The position numbers were made by a program, and so were the translations under genes. Below, one piece after another: positions 1-9,415 of a stretch of DNA of 64,000 bases (positions are counted from its first letter, which is position 1; each line of letters begins with the position of its first letter). Location: positions 1 to 64,000 of the forward strand of contig NZ_SBJH01000064.1 in NCBI RefSeq assembly GCF_004368405.1, read 5' to 3'. Below the pieces are notes generated by a model. The model made no database searches. It was not told where the DNA came from and worked only from the letters and a program-made list of their open reading frames with translations. The DNA comes from Olivibacter sp. XZL3. GTDB taxonomy: Bacteria; Bacteroidota; Bacteroidia; Sphingobacteriales; Sphingobacteriaceae.

Positions 1-2
1 CT

Positions 3-50
3 AAGCAGATTGAAGAGATGCTGATGGAAAAAGAAAGATTGGCAGCATAA
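3..50 (+). CDS. 3' end of an unidentified gene entering from the left edge
   Basis: A reading frame open from the window edge ends at TAA (48-50). Its 15 residues are charged (K-Q-I-E-E-M-L-M-E-K-E-R-L-A-A), as in a C-terminal helix. The product cannot be recognised. It is in a different frame from the FtsX fragment that follows, so it is either the preceding gene or part of a rearranged junction. Confidence 0.3.
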   Translation, partial: KQIEEMLMEKERLAA

Positions 51-145
51 AAAAGTCTCCTATTTTAAGTTGCAATTCCAGTAACAGCTTCTTCAAAATA
101 GCTCATACAGAAAGTGATTTCGTAAAAACCTTAGGGCTTACTCTT

Positions 146-907
146 TTGGATGGCCGCGATATTGATTTTACCCACTCCCCTGCCGACAGCGCTTCGGTTT
201 TGTTAAATGAAACAGCCGTTAAACGAATGGGATTAGAGAACCCAGTAGGAAAATACCTGAAATGGGGCCAGGAAACCTATACTATAGTAGGGGTGATAAA
301 AGATTATATCATGGATTCGCCTTATGAAGATGTACAACCATTGTTAATCCTGGCGAGTAATCAATACATGTATAATATCGTGATTCGTTCTAACCCTCAG
401 CTTCCGATGTCCCAGACTATTCAGGGTATTGAAAAAATCATAAAAAAGTTCAATCCTGCTTATCCGTTCTATTCTAAATTTGTAGATGAACAATATGCCA
501 GGAAGTTTAACGACCAGGAAGAAATGGGAACGTTGGCGTTTATATTCTCTATGCTGGCAATTTTCATATCCTGTTTGGGTCTTTTTGGTTTAGCTTCTTA
601 TATTGCAGAAACCCGAACCAAAGAAATCGGAATCCGTAAAGTACTTGGAGCTTCTGTGACAGGTATCTGCACCATGTTGTCTAAGGACTTCGTTAAATTG
701 GTTATCATTTCCCTGGTTGTCGCCTCGCCAATCGCATGGTGGGCAATGAACAAATGGTTGGACGATTTCACTTATCGAATCGATATGCAATGGTGGATGC
801 TGGCTATCGCCGGAGGATTGGCAATTATTATCGCATTGCTCACCGTTAGTACGCAGTCTTTAAAAGCGGCATGGACAACCCCGGTAGATAGCTTACGGAA
901 TGAGTAA
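146..907 (+). pseudogene. ABC transporter permease, C-terminal part (MacB/FtsX type), 5'-truncated
   Basis: This is the C-terminal third of a MacB/FtsX-type permease, a family whose complete Bacteroidota members run to roughly 780-800 residues. The end of the periplasmic MacB-like domain is visible (VLLNETAVKRMGL, VGVIKDY), then three membrane segments near residues 128-150, 178-200 and 216-238, and the typical C-terminus LRNE. The EIGIRKVLGAS coupling-helix motif lies between the first two. The first start in frame is TTG at 146, but family-like sequence (SDFVKTLGL) continues upstream in the same frame to about position 110. The frame then stays open back to about 14 without an obvious N-terminal domain. 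The gene therefore looks truncated at its 5' end, with its first two thirds missing. A working transporter is unlikely from this piece alone. Confidence 0.8.
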
Positions 908-987
908 ATAGTAATGAATGCGGTTATTTCACCCTTTTTCAGAAACTTATAAATTAAAACGTATTTCACAAACTAGGTGAAAATTCA

Positions 988-1083
988 AGAAATACCATCC
1001 CTCCCCTCCTAACAGATTCCAGAAACAATTTTAATCGGTTCCGTTTTTTGGTTTTTTACGGAAAGCCGTAAACTAAGAAGTAA
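988..1083 (+). repeat. Copy A of a ~85-95 bp direct repeat carrying a small hairpin
   Basis: This stretch resembles 2845-2940 in the same orientation. Shared blocks include AGAAAyACC, CTCCCCTC, CAGAAACAA, TCGGTTC and TTTTTACGGAAA. Both copies end in the same 6-bp stem with a 4-nt loop, here TTACGGAAAGCCGTAA at 1056-1071. The pair brackets the RhuM-family gene and the flavin reductase. Confidence 0.6.
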
Positions 1084-1230
1084 GTAGTGCTTGCTAGGAA
1101 TCAGAGAAAAATATCAATTGATATACGATCTTTTTTCGTCTCTCGCTTGGTGAATCTAATTTTTTTAGTATTTTTGTTTATACTAAACCTTAAAAATTAC
1201 GGCATTCTCGGACCTAACCAGGAATTAACA

Positions 1231-1740
1231 TTGAAAAAGATAAAAAACCAAATCGAAATATACCAAGCTAGTGATGGCCAAACGAAGATCGAGGTAACAT
1301 TCGAGCAGGATACTGTGTGGCTAGATACCAACTCCATGGCGGCGATTTTGGATGTTCAACGACCGGCCATCGTTAAACATATAGGCAATATCTATAAATC
1401 TGGCGAATTAAAAGTAGAATCAACCTGTTCCATTTTGGAACAAGTTGCTGCGGATGGTAAAAAAAGAAAAATTAACTTTTATAACCTTGATATGGTTATC
1501 TCAGTGGGTTATCGAGTTAATTCTACAAAAGCAACATTATTCCGCCAGTGGGCTACCCAACGACTGAAAGAATACCTTGTGCAAGGCTACGCCATCAATG
1601 AAAAACGGTTGGCACAAAAGCAGCAAGAGGTACAGACTTTAAAAGACGGAATCCGCATTTTGGGCCGTGCCATAGAGTTTATTGAAAAAGAAGAAAAGCC
1701 AAGAAAAAAAGTTGGATACGAAATCGGAAACTCACGTTAA
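1231..1740 (+). CDS. RhuM-family (virulence protein RhuM-like) protein, C-terminally short
   Basis: The protein matches the RhuM family, whose biochemical role is not established. Recognisable segments are IEIYQASDGQTKIEVTFEQDTVWL (quoted here in parts: IEIYQASDG, KIEVTFE, TVWLDTNSMA), AIVKHIGNIY, the SGEL turn, KRKINFYNLDMVISVGYRVNS and FRQWATQRLKEYLVQGYAINE. TTG at 1231 is the preferred start because it sits about 8 nt after AGGAA and begins where family similarity begins. The frame is open further back to 1087, but that part is hydrophobic and does not fit the family. Family members usually run to about 330 residues. This one stops at 169, after a coiled-coil-like stretch, so the C-terminal domain is missing. 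Two degenerate copies of the same gene lie at 11.6-12.0 kb and 16.8 kb. Confidence 0.7.
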   Translation: MKKIKNQIEIYQASDGQTKIEVTFEQDTVWLDTNSMAAILDVQRPAIVKHIGNIYKSGELKVESTCSILEQVAADGKKRKINFYNLDMVISVGYRVNSTKATLFRQWATQRLKEYLVQGYAINEKRLAQKQQEVQTLKDGIRILGRAIEFIEKEEKPRKKVGYEIGNSR

Positions 1741-1751
1741 TAAAAATTTGA

Positions 1752-2648
1752 ATGAGGTTAAAAACGATTGATGCGTCATCATTAACACCGACGGAAATGC
1801 AAGGTTATTTGCACTACGCCATTGCACCCCGGCCGATATGTTTTGCATCCACTATTGATAAAAACGGCGAGGTTAACTTAAGTCCGTTTAGTTTTTTTAA
1901 TGTGTTTAGTGTCAATCCGCCGATATGCGTTTTTTCGCCAACAAGCAGGGCGCGGGATAACACCACTAAGCATACGCTTGAAAACGTTTTGGAAATACCT
2001 GAGTGCGTGATTAATATTGTGAACTATGATATGGTTCAACAGACCTATTTAACGAGTACGGATTATCCGAAAGGAGTAAATGAGTTTTCCAAAGCGGGGT
2101 TTACTCAATTGGCTTCGGAGACGGTAAAGCCACCCAGGGTGGCGGAATCGCCTGTTCAATTGGAATGTGTAGTGAAGGATGTGATATCGTTAGGGAAAAA
2201 CGGAGGAGCAGGTAATTTGGTTATTGCAGAGGTGAAACGGATTCATATCAATGAAGATATTTTGGATGCCAATGGCAAAATAGACGCTCATAAAATAGAC
2301 CTGGTGGCTCGTTTAGGCGGTGATTGGTATTGTAGGGTAACCCGCGATAATTTATTTAAAATTGCCAAACCAATAGATTATGCCGGAATGGGTATCGGCG
2401 TAGATGCTTTTCCTGAAGCGGTTAAAAACTCCAACGTATTAACCGGGAATAATTTGGGCTTATTGGGGCTTGTTAAAACGCTACCATCCGATGACGAGGT
2501 GGAAGCCTTTCGCAATACCGATGAAATGAAAGAACTGCTTGATGCTGCCATCGACAGCCATACCCGCACCATACGCCTGCATTTAAAAGCCAAGCATTTA
2601 TTGGATAACGGCCGTGTAATGGATGCCTGGAAAGTATTGTTGATGTAG
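1752..2648 (+). CDS. Flavin reductase family protein (DIM6/NTAB, FMN-binding)
   Basis: The 298-aa protein has the split-barrel flavin reductase-like fold of the DIM6/NTAB family, which binds FMN and usually reduces flavin or serves as an oxidoreductase partner. Diagnostic segments are the N-terminal YAIAPRPICFASTIDKNGE, LSPFSFFNVFSVNPP and the RDNTTKHTLEN loop, followed by FVINIVNYDM-like and SPVQLEC segments. The ATG at 1752 lies 11 nt after the RhuM stop, so the two may be co-transcribed. Both are bracketed by a direct repeat. The reading frame is intact and full length for the family. The actual substrate cannot be read from sequence. Confidence 0.9.
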   Translation: MRLKTIDASSLTPTEMQGYLHYAIAPRPICFASTIDKNGEVNLSPFSFFNVFSVNPPICVFSPTSRARDNTTKHTLENVLEIPECVINIVNYDMVQQTYLTSTDYPKGVNEFSKAGFTQLASETVKPPRVAESPVQLECVVKDVISLGKNGGAGNLVIAEVKRIHINEDILDANGKIDAHKIDLVARLGGDWYCRVTRDNLFKIAKPIDYAGMGIGVDAFPEAVKNSNVLTGNNLGLLGLVKTLPSDDEVEAFRNTDEMKELLDAAIDSHTRTIRLHLKAKHLLDNGRVMDAWKVLLM

Positions 2649-2836
2649 CTTGTACACCTTGTCATTTCCAACGGGAGAGATCACCAGTTTATAGATGACC
2701 TCTAATTACGTTCACAGGTACCTGACCTGCCATCGAAGAAGTCCGTCCATCACGCCGCGGTATCACTCAACACATTAGACCCCACCACTACATTGGCGGT
2801 AATAGGTTCATGATATTCTTCGATGGTATAATTCAC
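2649..2836 (-). other. Intergenic stretch with possible minus-strand coding remnant
   Basis: On the minus strand a 28-codon open piece (2836 down to a TGA at 2750-2752) reads VNYTIEEYHEPITANVVVG and then VLSDTAA. A shifted frame continues as RDGRTSSMAGQVPVNVIRGHL. The two look like adjacent parts of one broken coding region, but I do not recognise the protein. Nothing else is seen up to the repeat at 2845. Confidence 0.25.
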
Positions 2837-2844
2837 AAAATTTG

Positions 2845-2940
2845 AGAAACACCTTCACTCCCCTCTTATGTTGTCACAGAAACAAATTTAGTCGGTTCTA
2901 TTTTTGGATTTTTACGGAAAACCGTAAGGAAGGAGAAGTG
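2845..2940 (+). repeat. Copy B of the ~85-95 bp direct repeat carrying a small hairpin
   Basis: Second copy of the sequence at 988-1083, in the same orientation and visibly diverged. Its hairpin is TTACGGAAAACCGTAA (2912-2927). The stem is identical to that of copy A, and only one loop base differs. Confidence 0.6.
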
Positions 2941-2943
2941 TAT

Positions 2944-2976
2944 AAAAAAAGCCATCTCTTGTGACCGAGATGACTT
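2944..2976 (-). terminator. Rho-independent terminator for the Rpn-type gene
   Basis: Read on the minus strand, a hairpin with CATCTC/GAGATG core arms (2953-2958 and 2967-2972), extended by AAG/CTT across a mismatch, is followed by a run of T. It lies 27 nt past the stop of the Rpn-type gene. Confidence 0.65.
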
Positions 2977-3002
2977 AAAACACTCTTATATCAGTTGTAA
3001 AC

Positions 3003-3975
3003 CTACAACTTCTCTACTACCGCCAAGGGCAGTTTTAAACTTTCGGCAATGACGTGGTTGGCTACACCTGCTTTTTTAAAAGATTGCGCAGAGGCCAATT
3101 TCTCTTGATCTGCTTTTAAGCGCTCTTTTTCAGCTGCTTTTTCAGCAGCCTTTTTCTCAGCAAGCGACATCGCGCTGTTCCATAACCATTTGTCCTGCAA
3201 ACTTGCTTCGTATGCCATTCTTTCCTCCTTTGTTAAATTGGACACTTCTGCTATTTTAAAAATACGCTGAAATATCCGTTTGTTCATGAACGTTGGGATC
3301 TTATCCGCCTTACTTAGGTTATTCAATAGCCAGAACCACCGATCCTTATCCGTTTTGATTTCCTCGTCCTTTTTTACAGACCGAGCATAAAATAAAAAAA
3401 AATTAAAACACGTTTTATGCGAGCTCTCGCCCACCTTTTGAAACAAACAATAGGCGAAACTTAGGGAGTTCTAGGAATATATAGCTCAATTTACTGTAAA
3501 AAATTCTTCCCGAATCTTTGTCTATCAGGGAGATACTCTTCAAATACCGTTCCCGTTCCTTTTCATCCATCCTGAATTCCAATATGCCTATAAAAATCAC
3601 TTCCGGTAGTTCAAAGTTCCAGTATTCGACCCCTTTGGGATATTGGCTGCTTATAAGCCGCGATGTACTGAACATAACCCGCTCCTTGAAGTTATCGTGG
3701 TTCATGCGCTGCATTTCCACAATGATTTCTTCTCCATTATCACTTGTACATCGCAGATCAAAAATTACTTTCTTCTGATCAGCTGTTTCGCCCAAATATT
3801 CTGTCGGGCCATATACAAGGCTTTTAATACGTTTACTACTTCCGATCAATTCATTCAAAAAAGGGATCAATATATCCTGATGGGCAGGTCTTCCAAACAA
3901 AAATTTGAATCCAAAATCACTCCCCGGATCGATATATCGACCAACAGCAGGGTTGTCCAAGTTGTTTTTAGTCAT
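3003..3975 (-). pseudogene. Rpn-family PD-(D/E)XK nuclease/putative transposase, frameshifted
   Basis: The gene belongs to the Rpn/PF12784 group of PD-(D/E)XK nucleases annotated as recombination-promoting nuclease or putative transposase. The N-terminal part starts at ATG 3975 and shows YIDPGSDFGFKFLFG, the nuclease core (VIFDLRCTSDNGEEIIVEMQ, with D...E-x-Q) and YWNFELPEVIFIGIL. It ends at a stop at 3415 just after IFLELPKF. The rest of the family fold continues in another frame from about 3390 down to 3003 (IKTDKDRWFWLLNNLSKADKIP, SNLTKEERMAYEASLQDKW, then a charged helix and the C-terminal VIAESLKLPLAVVEKL). At the junction an A/T-rich segment is bordered by an 8-bp inverted repeat, GCATAAAA (3385-3392) and TTTTATGC (3413-3420). 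This suggests a small insertion and not just a one-base slip. Confidence 0.8.
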
Positions 3976-4210
3976 GCTTTGATATTTAGGTCATTTACAA
4001 ATATACCAAAACACACCTAAATACTAAAAAAATTAGCTTTATTTTGTAGCTGATTGTCGAAAACAATACCTATTGTTAGGATGAGATTAGTTAACCTAAG
4101 ATTTTCTTACTTTGCGATAAAGAAAATCTTTCTCTTCCTCAAAAATTTTGCTTACGGCTTCCATATCTATATACAGTTGATTTTACACGATCATAGCTAA
4201 AAAATTCCAG

Positions 4211-6748
4211 TTACTTATTCTTCAATTTCTGTAAACGTTCTTTTGCTGAAGGGATGACGTCATCATCTTCTTCATAGTTTTTAATCACACTTTCCAATGT
4301 CTTCCTCGCTTGGAGCTTATCGCCTTTGCCCGCATAGGTATCCGCAAGCAGGATGAAGCTTTTGGCCACCCAATAGTCGTATGACGCCAGGTTGTTGATC
4401 ACATCAAAGGCCGTTTCCTGGGCTTTGTCGTATTCCTTGCCTTCATACTGCAGTTGCCCCATGCGGTACCGTGCTTCTGCGCCGATTGCTGTTTGGCTCT
4501 TCTGCGCCGCCAGATTCAGTTCCTTCATGGCGAGCTCCGCTTTCCCTTCCTGCAGCAGGACCCGCGCGCTGTATAAGTGTGCCTTGGCAAGGTCCTCGTC
4601 TGATGACCGATCGTAATTCTTAATCAACTTCACATACTTGGCCACCTGCTCGAAGTCGCCGATTTCGAAATAACACATCATCAGGTTTGTTACCGCGTAG
4701 CCATAATGTTTTTTATACTCTGCAGTAAGCTCAAGTTTTTTTAGGTGTACAATGGCCTCGTTGTATTCCTTCAAGCTCAGGTATAAAGCAGCCACCGTCA
4801 ACAAAGTATTCTCCGTATACTGGCTCGTCCAGTCGTTCAGGATCATGTTCAGGTCGTGCAGCGCTTCCTTCGGGTGCCCGGTATGGTACAAACTCACCCC
4901 GCGGATATAACGGGCATGTTTTTCCTGTATGGGTTTCGGGAATTTATCAAAATACGCATTGATCGCTTCCACAGCTGGTCCGTACTCTCCCCTGGTAAAC
5001 AAGGAACGCGCTGCCTGGAAAGCCAGGTTGTCCTGCTCCGCGGCACTCAGATCACCGATATTCGCGCCGGTCGCATAATGAATATAACTCGAAGCGTCCC
5101 CCTGATCCAGGTAGATGTTTTCAATGGAACGTAGCGCCTGCCTTGCCTCATTGCTTGTTGCGTATTTTTCCACCACCTTCTGGAAGGTGGCCAACGCCGC
5201 TTCGGTGTCATCTTTATTGTACTGGACAAGACCGATGGTCATCAATGCCCTGGGGACATAGCTGCTGCGGGGATATTGTTCGATCATCTGCTGCAGCCCT
5301 TCGATGGCGGCATCGTAATCTTCCATAGTGAAATACGTATACGGGACCTCAAAAGCCACGTCATCGGCATAGTTCGAACCGGGAAATTGTTCAACAACGG
5401 ACCTTAGGGTGCTGAGCTTGGCTTCATTGTCGCCCTGCAATCCCTGGATAATGCCGCGCTGAAACAACGCATAGTCCTGATTGGGAGCTTGGCTGTTGAT
5501 CAGCTGGTCATAGTATTCGTTGGCCCGGTCGTAATTGCGCAGGGACAAATAGGAATCGCCCAAACGTGCGATCACGTCATGACGTACATTTTCCTCTAGC
5601 GAACTTCCCTCGCTAACCAAAAAGCGTTCAAAATAATCGGCAGCTACGCTAAAGCTATCGTTGCGGAACGCCGCATAAGCCAGGCCATAATTTGCATAAC
5701 TGTATACATTGGTGTTTCGTGCGGCGGGCAACTGGAGGAACCGGGAAAAGTTTTCCACCGCCTCCCTGTACTTGCGCACTTCATACATCGCCTCCGCTTT
5801 CCAATACGTGGCCAAGGCCGCCATTTCTGCATCGATCGGAAATTTTTCCGATCGCATGAACAGGGATATGCTGTTTTCGAAGGCACGCTCATTATAGAAC
5901 TCCAATCCGCGGTAATAGGTTACCTTTTGGTAGACCCTATCGGCTTCCCGCCCCCTGTTGTCGAACGATTCCAGCATAGCTACCCCTGCATGGAAATTGC
6001 TCGTGCCCGACAAAACGGCGGCCAACAGTGTTTCCACATTCTCTGTTTTTTCAGCATCAGGTTCACGATCCGCATATTTCTGAGCGATATATTGCTGGAG
6101 GACCTCCCGCGCAGCCTGGACGGAGTCCAATTCATATAAGATTTTGGCATAGTTAAACAACCCATCCGATTTCAATGCCTGATCGAAATCCAGTCTGGAC
6201 GCTTTGACAAACGCATTCCGTGCACCTTGCTTATCGCCCGTTTCTACGGCAATATGGCCCAAAGTAATTAATGCGCCCTGATAAAAGGCATCCGGATCTG
6301 CCACCTTCTCCAGAATAGCTGTTGCTCTTTCGTGTTCGCCTGCCAGGTAGGCGATGGAGCCGATCCGGAAATTATCGATATTGCTGCGTGAAGCGTCCGG
6401 ATACCGTTCAATTAATTTAACGTAGTAAGCTTGTTTGAATTTGTTTTGTGCAAAATACGTGGCGGCGGCGATCTGGCGCAGCTCGACCGCAAGCGATTCC
6501 CGGTCGAATTCCATATCCGGGCTCCGGCGGATCTTTACGGCATCGGCCAGCATCGGCCGGTAATCACGGACGACATCGATGGACCCCATAGACGCAGATT
6601 GCCCTTCGTCCCGCTTCTCACTGGCTTGTCGCTTCTCTTGCTGCTGTTCTTCCTCCTCCTGCGCATAGCCCATAAGCAGCAAGGCTGAAAAGGCCGCGGT
6701 AAGCAGGTGTTTCAGGTACTTATAGCCGATCCTTTCTTTTAATATCAT
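4211..6748 (-). CDS. Large tetratricopeptide-repeat protein, probably exported
   Basis: The protein is an 845-residue alpha-solenoid of TPR units. Repeated motifs such as AYYLAGEHERATAIL-like, YWKAEAMYEVRKYREAVENFSRFL, ALMTIGLVQYNKDDTEAALATF and ARYRMGQLQYEGKEYDKAQE run from about residue 80 to the end. TPRs mediate protein-protein contacts, and the partner is unknown. I chose the ATG at 6748 because it precedes a basic, hydrophobic signal-like segment (YLKHLLTAAFSALLLMGYAQ). The frame is open to 6829 without extra family-like sequence. A low-complexity E/Q stretch follows the signal, then VVRDYRPMLADAVKI, which resembles a short N-terminal motif common in Bacteroidota envelope proteins. The gene is visibly more GC-rich than its AT-rich neighbours. 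Periplasmic or outer-membrane-associated location is an inference. Confidence 0.85.
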   Translation of the reverse strand: MILKERIGYKYLKHLLTAAFSALLLMGYAQEEEEQQQEKRQASEKRDEGQSASMGSIDVVRDYRPMLADAVKIRRSPDMEFDRESLAVELRQIAAATYFAQNKFKQAYYVKLIERYPDASRSNIDNFRIGSIAYLAGEHERATAILEKVADPDAFYQGALITLGHIAVETGDKQGARNAFVKASRLDFDQALKSDGLFNYAKILYELDSVQAAREVLQQYIAQKYADREPDAEKTENVETLLAAVLSGTSNFHAGVAMLESFDNRGREADRVYQKVTYYRGLEFYNERAFENSISLFMRSEKFPIDAEMAALATYWKAEAMYEVRKYREAVENFSRFLQLPAARNTNVYSYANYGLAYAAFRNDSFSVAADYFERFLVSEGSSLEENVRHDVIARLGDSYLSLRNYDRANEYYDQLINSQAPNQDYALFQRGIIQGLQGDNEAKLSTLRSVVEQFPGSNYADDVAFEVPYTYFTMEDYDAAIEGLQQMIEQYPRSSYVPRALMTIGLVQYNKDDTEAALATFQKVVEKYATSNEARQALRSIENIYLDQGDASSYIHYATGANIGDLSAAEQDNLAFQAARSLFTRGEYGPAVEAINAYFDKFPKPIQEKHARYIRGVSLYHTGHPKEALHDLNMILNDWTSQYTENTLLTVAALYLSLKEYNEAIVHLKKLELTAEYKKHYGYAVTNLMMCYFEIGDFEQVAKYVKLIKNYDRSSDEDLAKAHLYSARVLLQEGKAELAMKELNLAAQKSQTAIGAEARYRMGQLQYEGKEYDKAQETAFDVINNLASYDYWVAKSFILLADTYAGKGDKLQARKTLESVIKNYEEDDDVIPSAKERLQKLKNK

Positions 6749-7055
6749 TGTTGGTTTGTATTTCTGAGCTCTTCCAAACATTTCTTCGTCAAGGTGATAA
6801 AATCCCAAATTACATTTCTTCATAACCAATCAAATTTACGTATTTAAAACATTTTTCACAGAATTGCACAAGGAATTAATCAAATGTAATTACGTCATCC
6901 ACAATTTCCCGATCTTTGGCAATGTAAATAGCTGTCGTGCCATTAACTTCGTCGTTTATGATCGTCCAAAGATTCAGAAAATCCTTCCTTGATTTGCTTA
7001 CAAGCTTCAGGGGTTTGCATACATGAGCGGAATTTGGTTTACCGACCTTTGGATT

Positions 7056-8060
7056 ATGGAAATAAAACAAATAGCACTGGGCAGCCAGGGTTTGGTTGTA
7101 CCGGTGATCGGCCTGGGCTGTATGGGTATGACGGGCTTTGAAGAAGGACATATGTATGGCCCTGCGGATGAGCAGGAAGCCATCGCGACGATTCACCGCT
7201 CGCTCGAATTGGGTGGTAATTTTTTGGATACCGCCGATCTGTACGGGCCGTTTAAAAATGAGCAGCTCATCGCTAAGGCAATCAGCGGCAAACGAGATCA
7301 GTATATTTTGGCCACCAAGTTTGGCTGGGAAATCGATGACAACAATAAAGTTACCTGGTCCATTAATGGTAAAAAGGACTACGTAAAGAAATCTATAGAA
7401 CGTTCGCTAAAGAATCTCCATACCGATTACATTGATCTATATTACCTGCACCGCCTGGATAAGAATACACCGATCGAAGAAACGGTTGAAGCCATGGCCG
7501 AATTGGTTAAAGAAGGTAAAATAGGTTATATCGGTCTGTCGGAAGTATCGTCTGAGACGGTTAAGCGGGCGCATGCCGTGCACCCGATCACCGCCGTACA
7601 AAGCGAGTATTCTTTATTTGAACGAAGGGTGGAAGAACGCGGGGTGTTAGCAACATTAAACGAACTGGGCATCGGGTTTGTAGCTTACTCGCCATTGGGC
7701 CGTGGGTTTTTATCGGGACAGATAAAAAGCATCGATGACCTGCCGGAGAACGATTTCCGCAGAGCGATCCCGCGTTTCCAGGGTGAAATGTTTAATAAGA
7801 ATATTGAATTGGTCGAAGCTATCGAAGCCATGGCTGAAGCAAAGAACGTCACTTCTTCTCAGCTGGCTTTGGCCTGGATCATGAGTAAAGGGATTTTACC
7901 GATCCCGGGAACGAAACGCAGAAAGTACCTGGAGCAAAACCTTGCGGCGACTACCATTGAGTTAACGGAGGCGGATCTTTCCCAACTGGAAAGCATCGTG
8001 CCTTTGGGTACGGATACGGGCGCACCTTATGATGAGTTCAGTATGGGCTTAATTGATTAA
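7056..8060 (+). CDS. Aldo/keto reductase
   Basis: NAD(P)H-dependent aldo/keto reductase of 334 residues, close to the usual 330 of the bacterial YghZ/Tas-like group. The catalytic tetrad is visible as D58 and Y63 ([11 protein letters not shown]), K88 (ILATKFG) and H132 (LYYLHRLD). The cofactor-binding C-terminal segments [17 protein letters not shown] and the [10 protein letters not shown] loop are present. ATG 7056 is chosen because family similarity begins at [11 protein letters not shown]; an in-frame start at 7023 only adds unrelated residues. The next gene, an AraC-type regulator, starts 8 nt after the stop in the same direction, so the two are probably one transcript. Confidence 0.93.
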   Translation: MEIKQIALGSQGLVVPVIGLGCMGMTGFEEGHMYGPADEQEAIATIHRSLELGGNFLDTADLYGPFKNEQLIAKAISGKRDQYILATKFGWEIDDNNKVTWSINGKKDYVKKSIERSLKNLHTDYIDLYYLHRLDKNTPIEETVEAMAELVKEGKIGYIGLSEVSSETVKRAHAVHPITAVQSEYSLFERRVEERGVLATLNELGIGFVAYSPLGRGFLSGQIKSIDDLPENDFRRAIPRFQGEMFNKNIELVEAIEAMAEAKNVTSSQLALAWIMSKGILPIPGTKRRKYLEQNLAATTIELTEADLSQLESIVPLGTDTGAPYDEFSMGLID

Positions 8061-8068
8061 CTTTGTAT

Positions 8069-8956
8069 ATGAACGCCATCAACTCCCTATCAGAATTTCA
8101 CCGACTGCTGTCGTTGCCCGAACCGCGACACCCGCTGGTGAGCGTGATCAATCTGGCGGAAAGTGTTTTTTTGGAAGACGCTATCTGGAAAGGCTTCGTT
8201 AACCGCTTTTATTGCGTGGCGCTCAAACGCGAAGCCAAAGGTAAGATCCGGTACGGACAGCAGCATTATGATTACGATAAGGGTGTATTGAGTTTTACCG
8301 CGCCGAACCAGGTGCAACAACTGGACCTGCAAAATATCGAGTGCGGGTCCGGTTATCTCCTGATCTTTCACCCCGATTTCCTTTTGCACCATACTTTGGC
8401 GAACAGCGTTCATCGCTACGGTTTTTTCGATTACGCGGTTAACGAAGCGCTGCACCTGTCGGCCGAGGAAGAAGATGACCTGATTACGATCCTTCAAAAA
8501 ATTGACAAGCAGTGCCAACATATTGATAAGCATACCCAGGAGATCATTCTGACGCATATCGAGAGTTTGCTAAAATACTCCAACCGTTTTTATGAGCGGC
8601 AGTTTTTGACCCGCAAGAATAATAATTCAGCACTGCTAACCAAATTCGAACGGTTGATCGACGACTACTTTAAGAGTGACGTACAGGGTTTGCTCACAGT
8701 ACAATATATTGCTGCGCAGATGAACCTGTCACCGAACTACCTGAGTGATCTGCTTCGGATTCATACCGGGCAAAACACACAGCAGCATATTCATGAAAAA
8801 CTGATCGCGAAAGCCAAAGAAAAACTTTCCACGACCAGTCTTTCGGTCAGCGAGATCGCCTATGCATTGGGCTTTGAACATGCCCAATCCTTTAGCACGC
8901 TTTTCAAAAAGAAGACAAATTTATCACCGTTGGAATTTCGTCAGGCTTTTAACTGA
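8069..8956 (+). CDS. AraC-family transcriptional regulator
   Basis: A 295-residue one-component regulator with an N-terminal cupin-like ligand domain (about 1-170) and a C-terminal double helix-turn-helix AraC domain (about 190-295). The first HTH shows TVQYIAAQMNLSPNYLSDLLR, and the second carries the signature SVSEIAYALGFEHAQSFSTLFKKKTNLSPLEFR. ATG 8069 is preferred over TTG 8063. It follows the aldo/keto reductase by 8 nt. This pairing of an AraC regulator and a reductase is common, and it probably controls the reductase or other carbonyl-detoxification genes. The inducer is unknown. Confidence 0.92.
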   Translation: MNAINSLSEFHRLLSLPEPRHPLVSVINLAESVFLEDAIWKGFVNRFYCVALKREAKGKIRYGQQHYDYDKGVLSFTAPNQVQQLDLQNIECGSGYLLIFHPDFLLHHTLANSVHRYGFFDYAVNEALHLSAEEEDDLITILQKIDKQCQHIDKHTQEIILTHIESLLKYSNRFYERQFLTRKNNNSALLTKFERLIDDYFKSDVQGLLTVQYIAAQMNLSPNYLSDLLRIHTGQNTQQHIHEKLIAKAKEKLSTTSLSVSEIAYALGFEHAQSFSTLFKKKTNLSPLEFRQAFN

Positions 8957-9017
8957 TTACCGGAGATTAGCTTTTTAAAATAATAGGCTTTCTGAGAACC
9001 ATCTTGAATGCGCTTTA

Positions 9018-9310
9018 TTAAAGCTTTACTTTTATACCTCCGTTTATAACAAAGCCATCAACTGGGGCGTAAATATCGCGAAATACCGGATTGCTAATGC
9101 TTCCTGTATAAATGCTATCAAACTTGGTCTGCCGAATATCGCCGAAATTCTCAAAGTTGATGAAAACCGAAAAGCGTTCGTACAGCTTTTCTGCCATGAA
9201 CCCCGGCGGTCCAGTAACTTTTCCCCGTCGCCCCATCATTGAGCGTCTGTTTCCTGAAACAAAAGGCTTCTAAGCCGATTTTCCACTGGTCCATACTTTA
9301 ATTCCATTCT
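9018..9310 (-). pseudogene. TonB-dependent receptor, C-terminal remnant with frameshift
   Basis: On the minus strand, 9018-9195 encodes a typical last part of a TonB-dependent outer-membrane receptor (FMAEKLYERFSVFINFENF, then TKFDSIYTG, and the terminal GFVINGGIKVKL). Just upstream a different frame reads WKIGLEAF followed by RKQTLNDGATGKSYWTAG, which is the directly preceding barrel segment in this family. The shift falls in the GGGGTTCATGG region near 9190-9195. No upstream barrel, plug or signal sequence is present, so only about the last 95 residues remain. This is a relic, not a gene. Confidence 0.8.
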
Positions 9311-9415
9311 CTTCACACGGTCGATATTTTACCAAGCTCCTTGCATACCGAAGATTATTGTGTATTTTTAAAAGCTGTACATGACGTACTGACTGCCTTC
9401 AAAGCGTTTAAAATT

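Noticed and set aside
772-969. Minus-strand 65-codon frame over the FtsX 3' end
   Set aside because: It is mostly the antisense of the permease coding region and lacks any family-like sequence.
6876-7196. Minus-strand 106-codon frame overlapping the start of the aldo/keto reductase
   Set aside because: It overlaps a well-supported gene on the other strand, has no recognisable family and odd composition. The tail outside the overlap is too short to judge.
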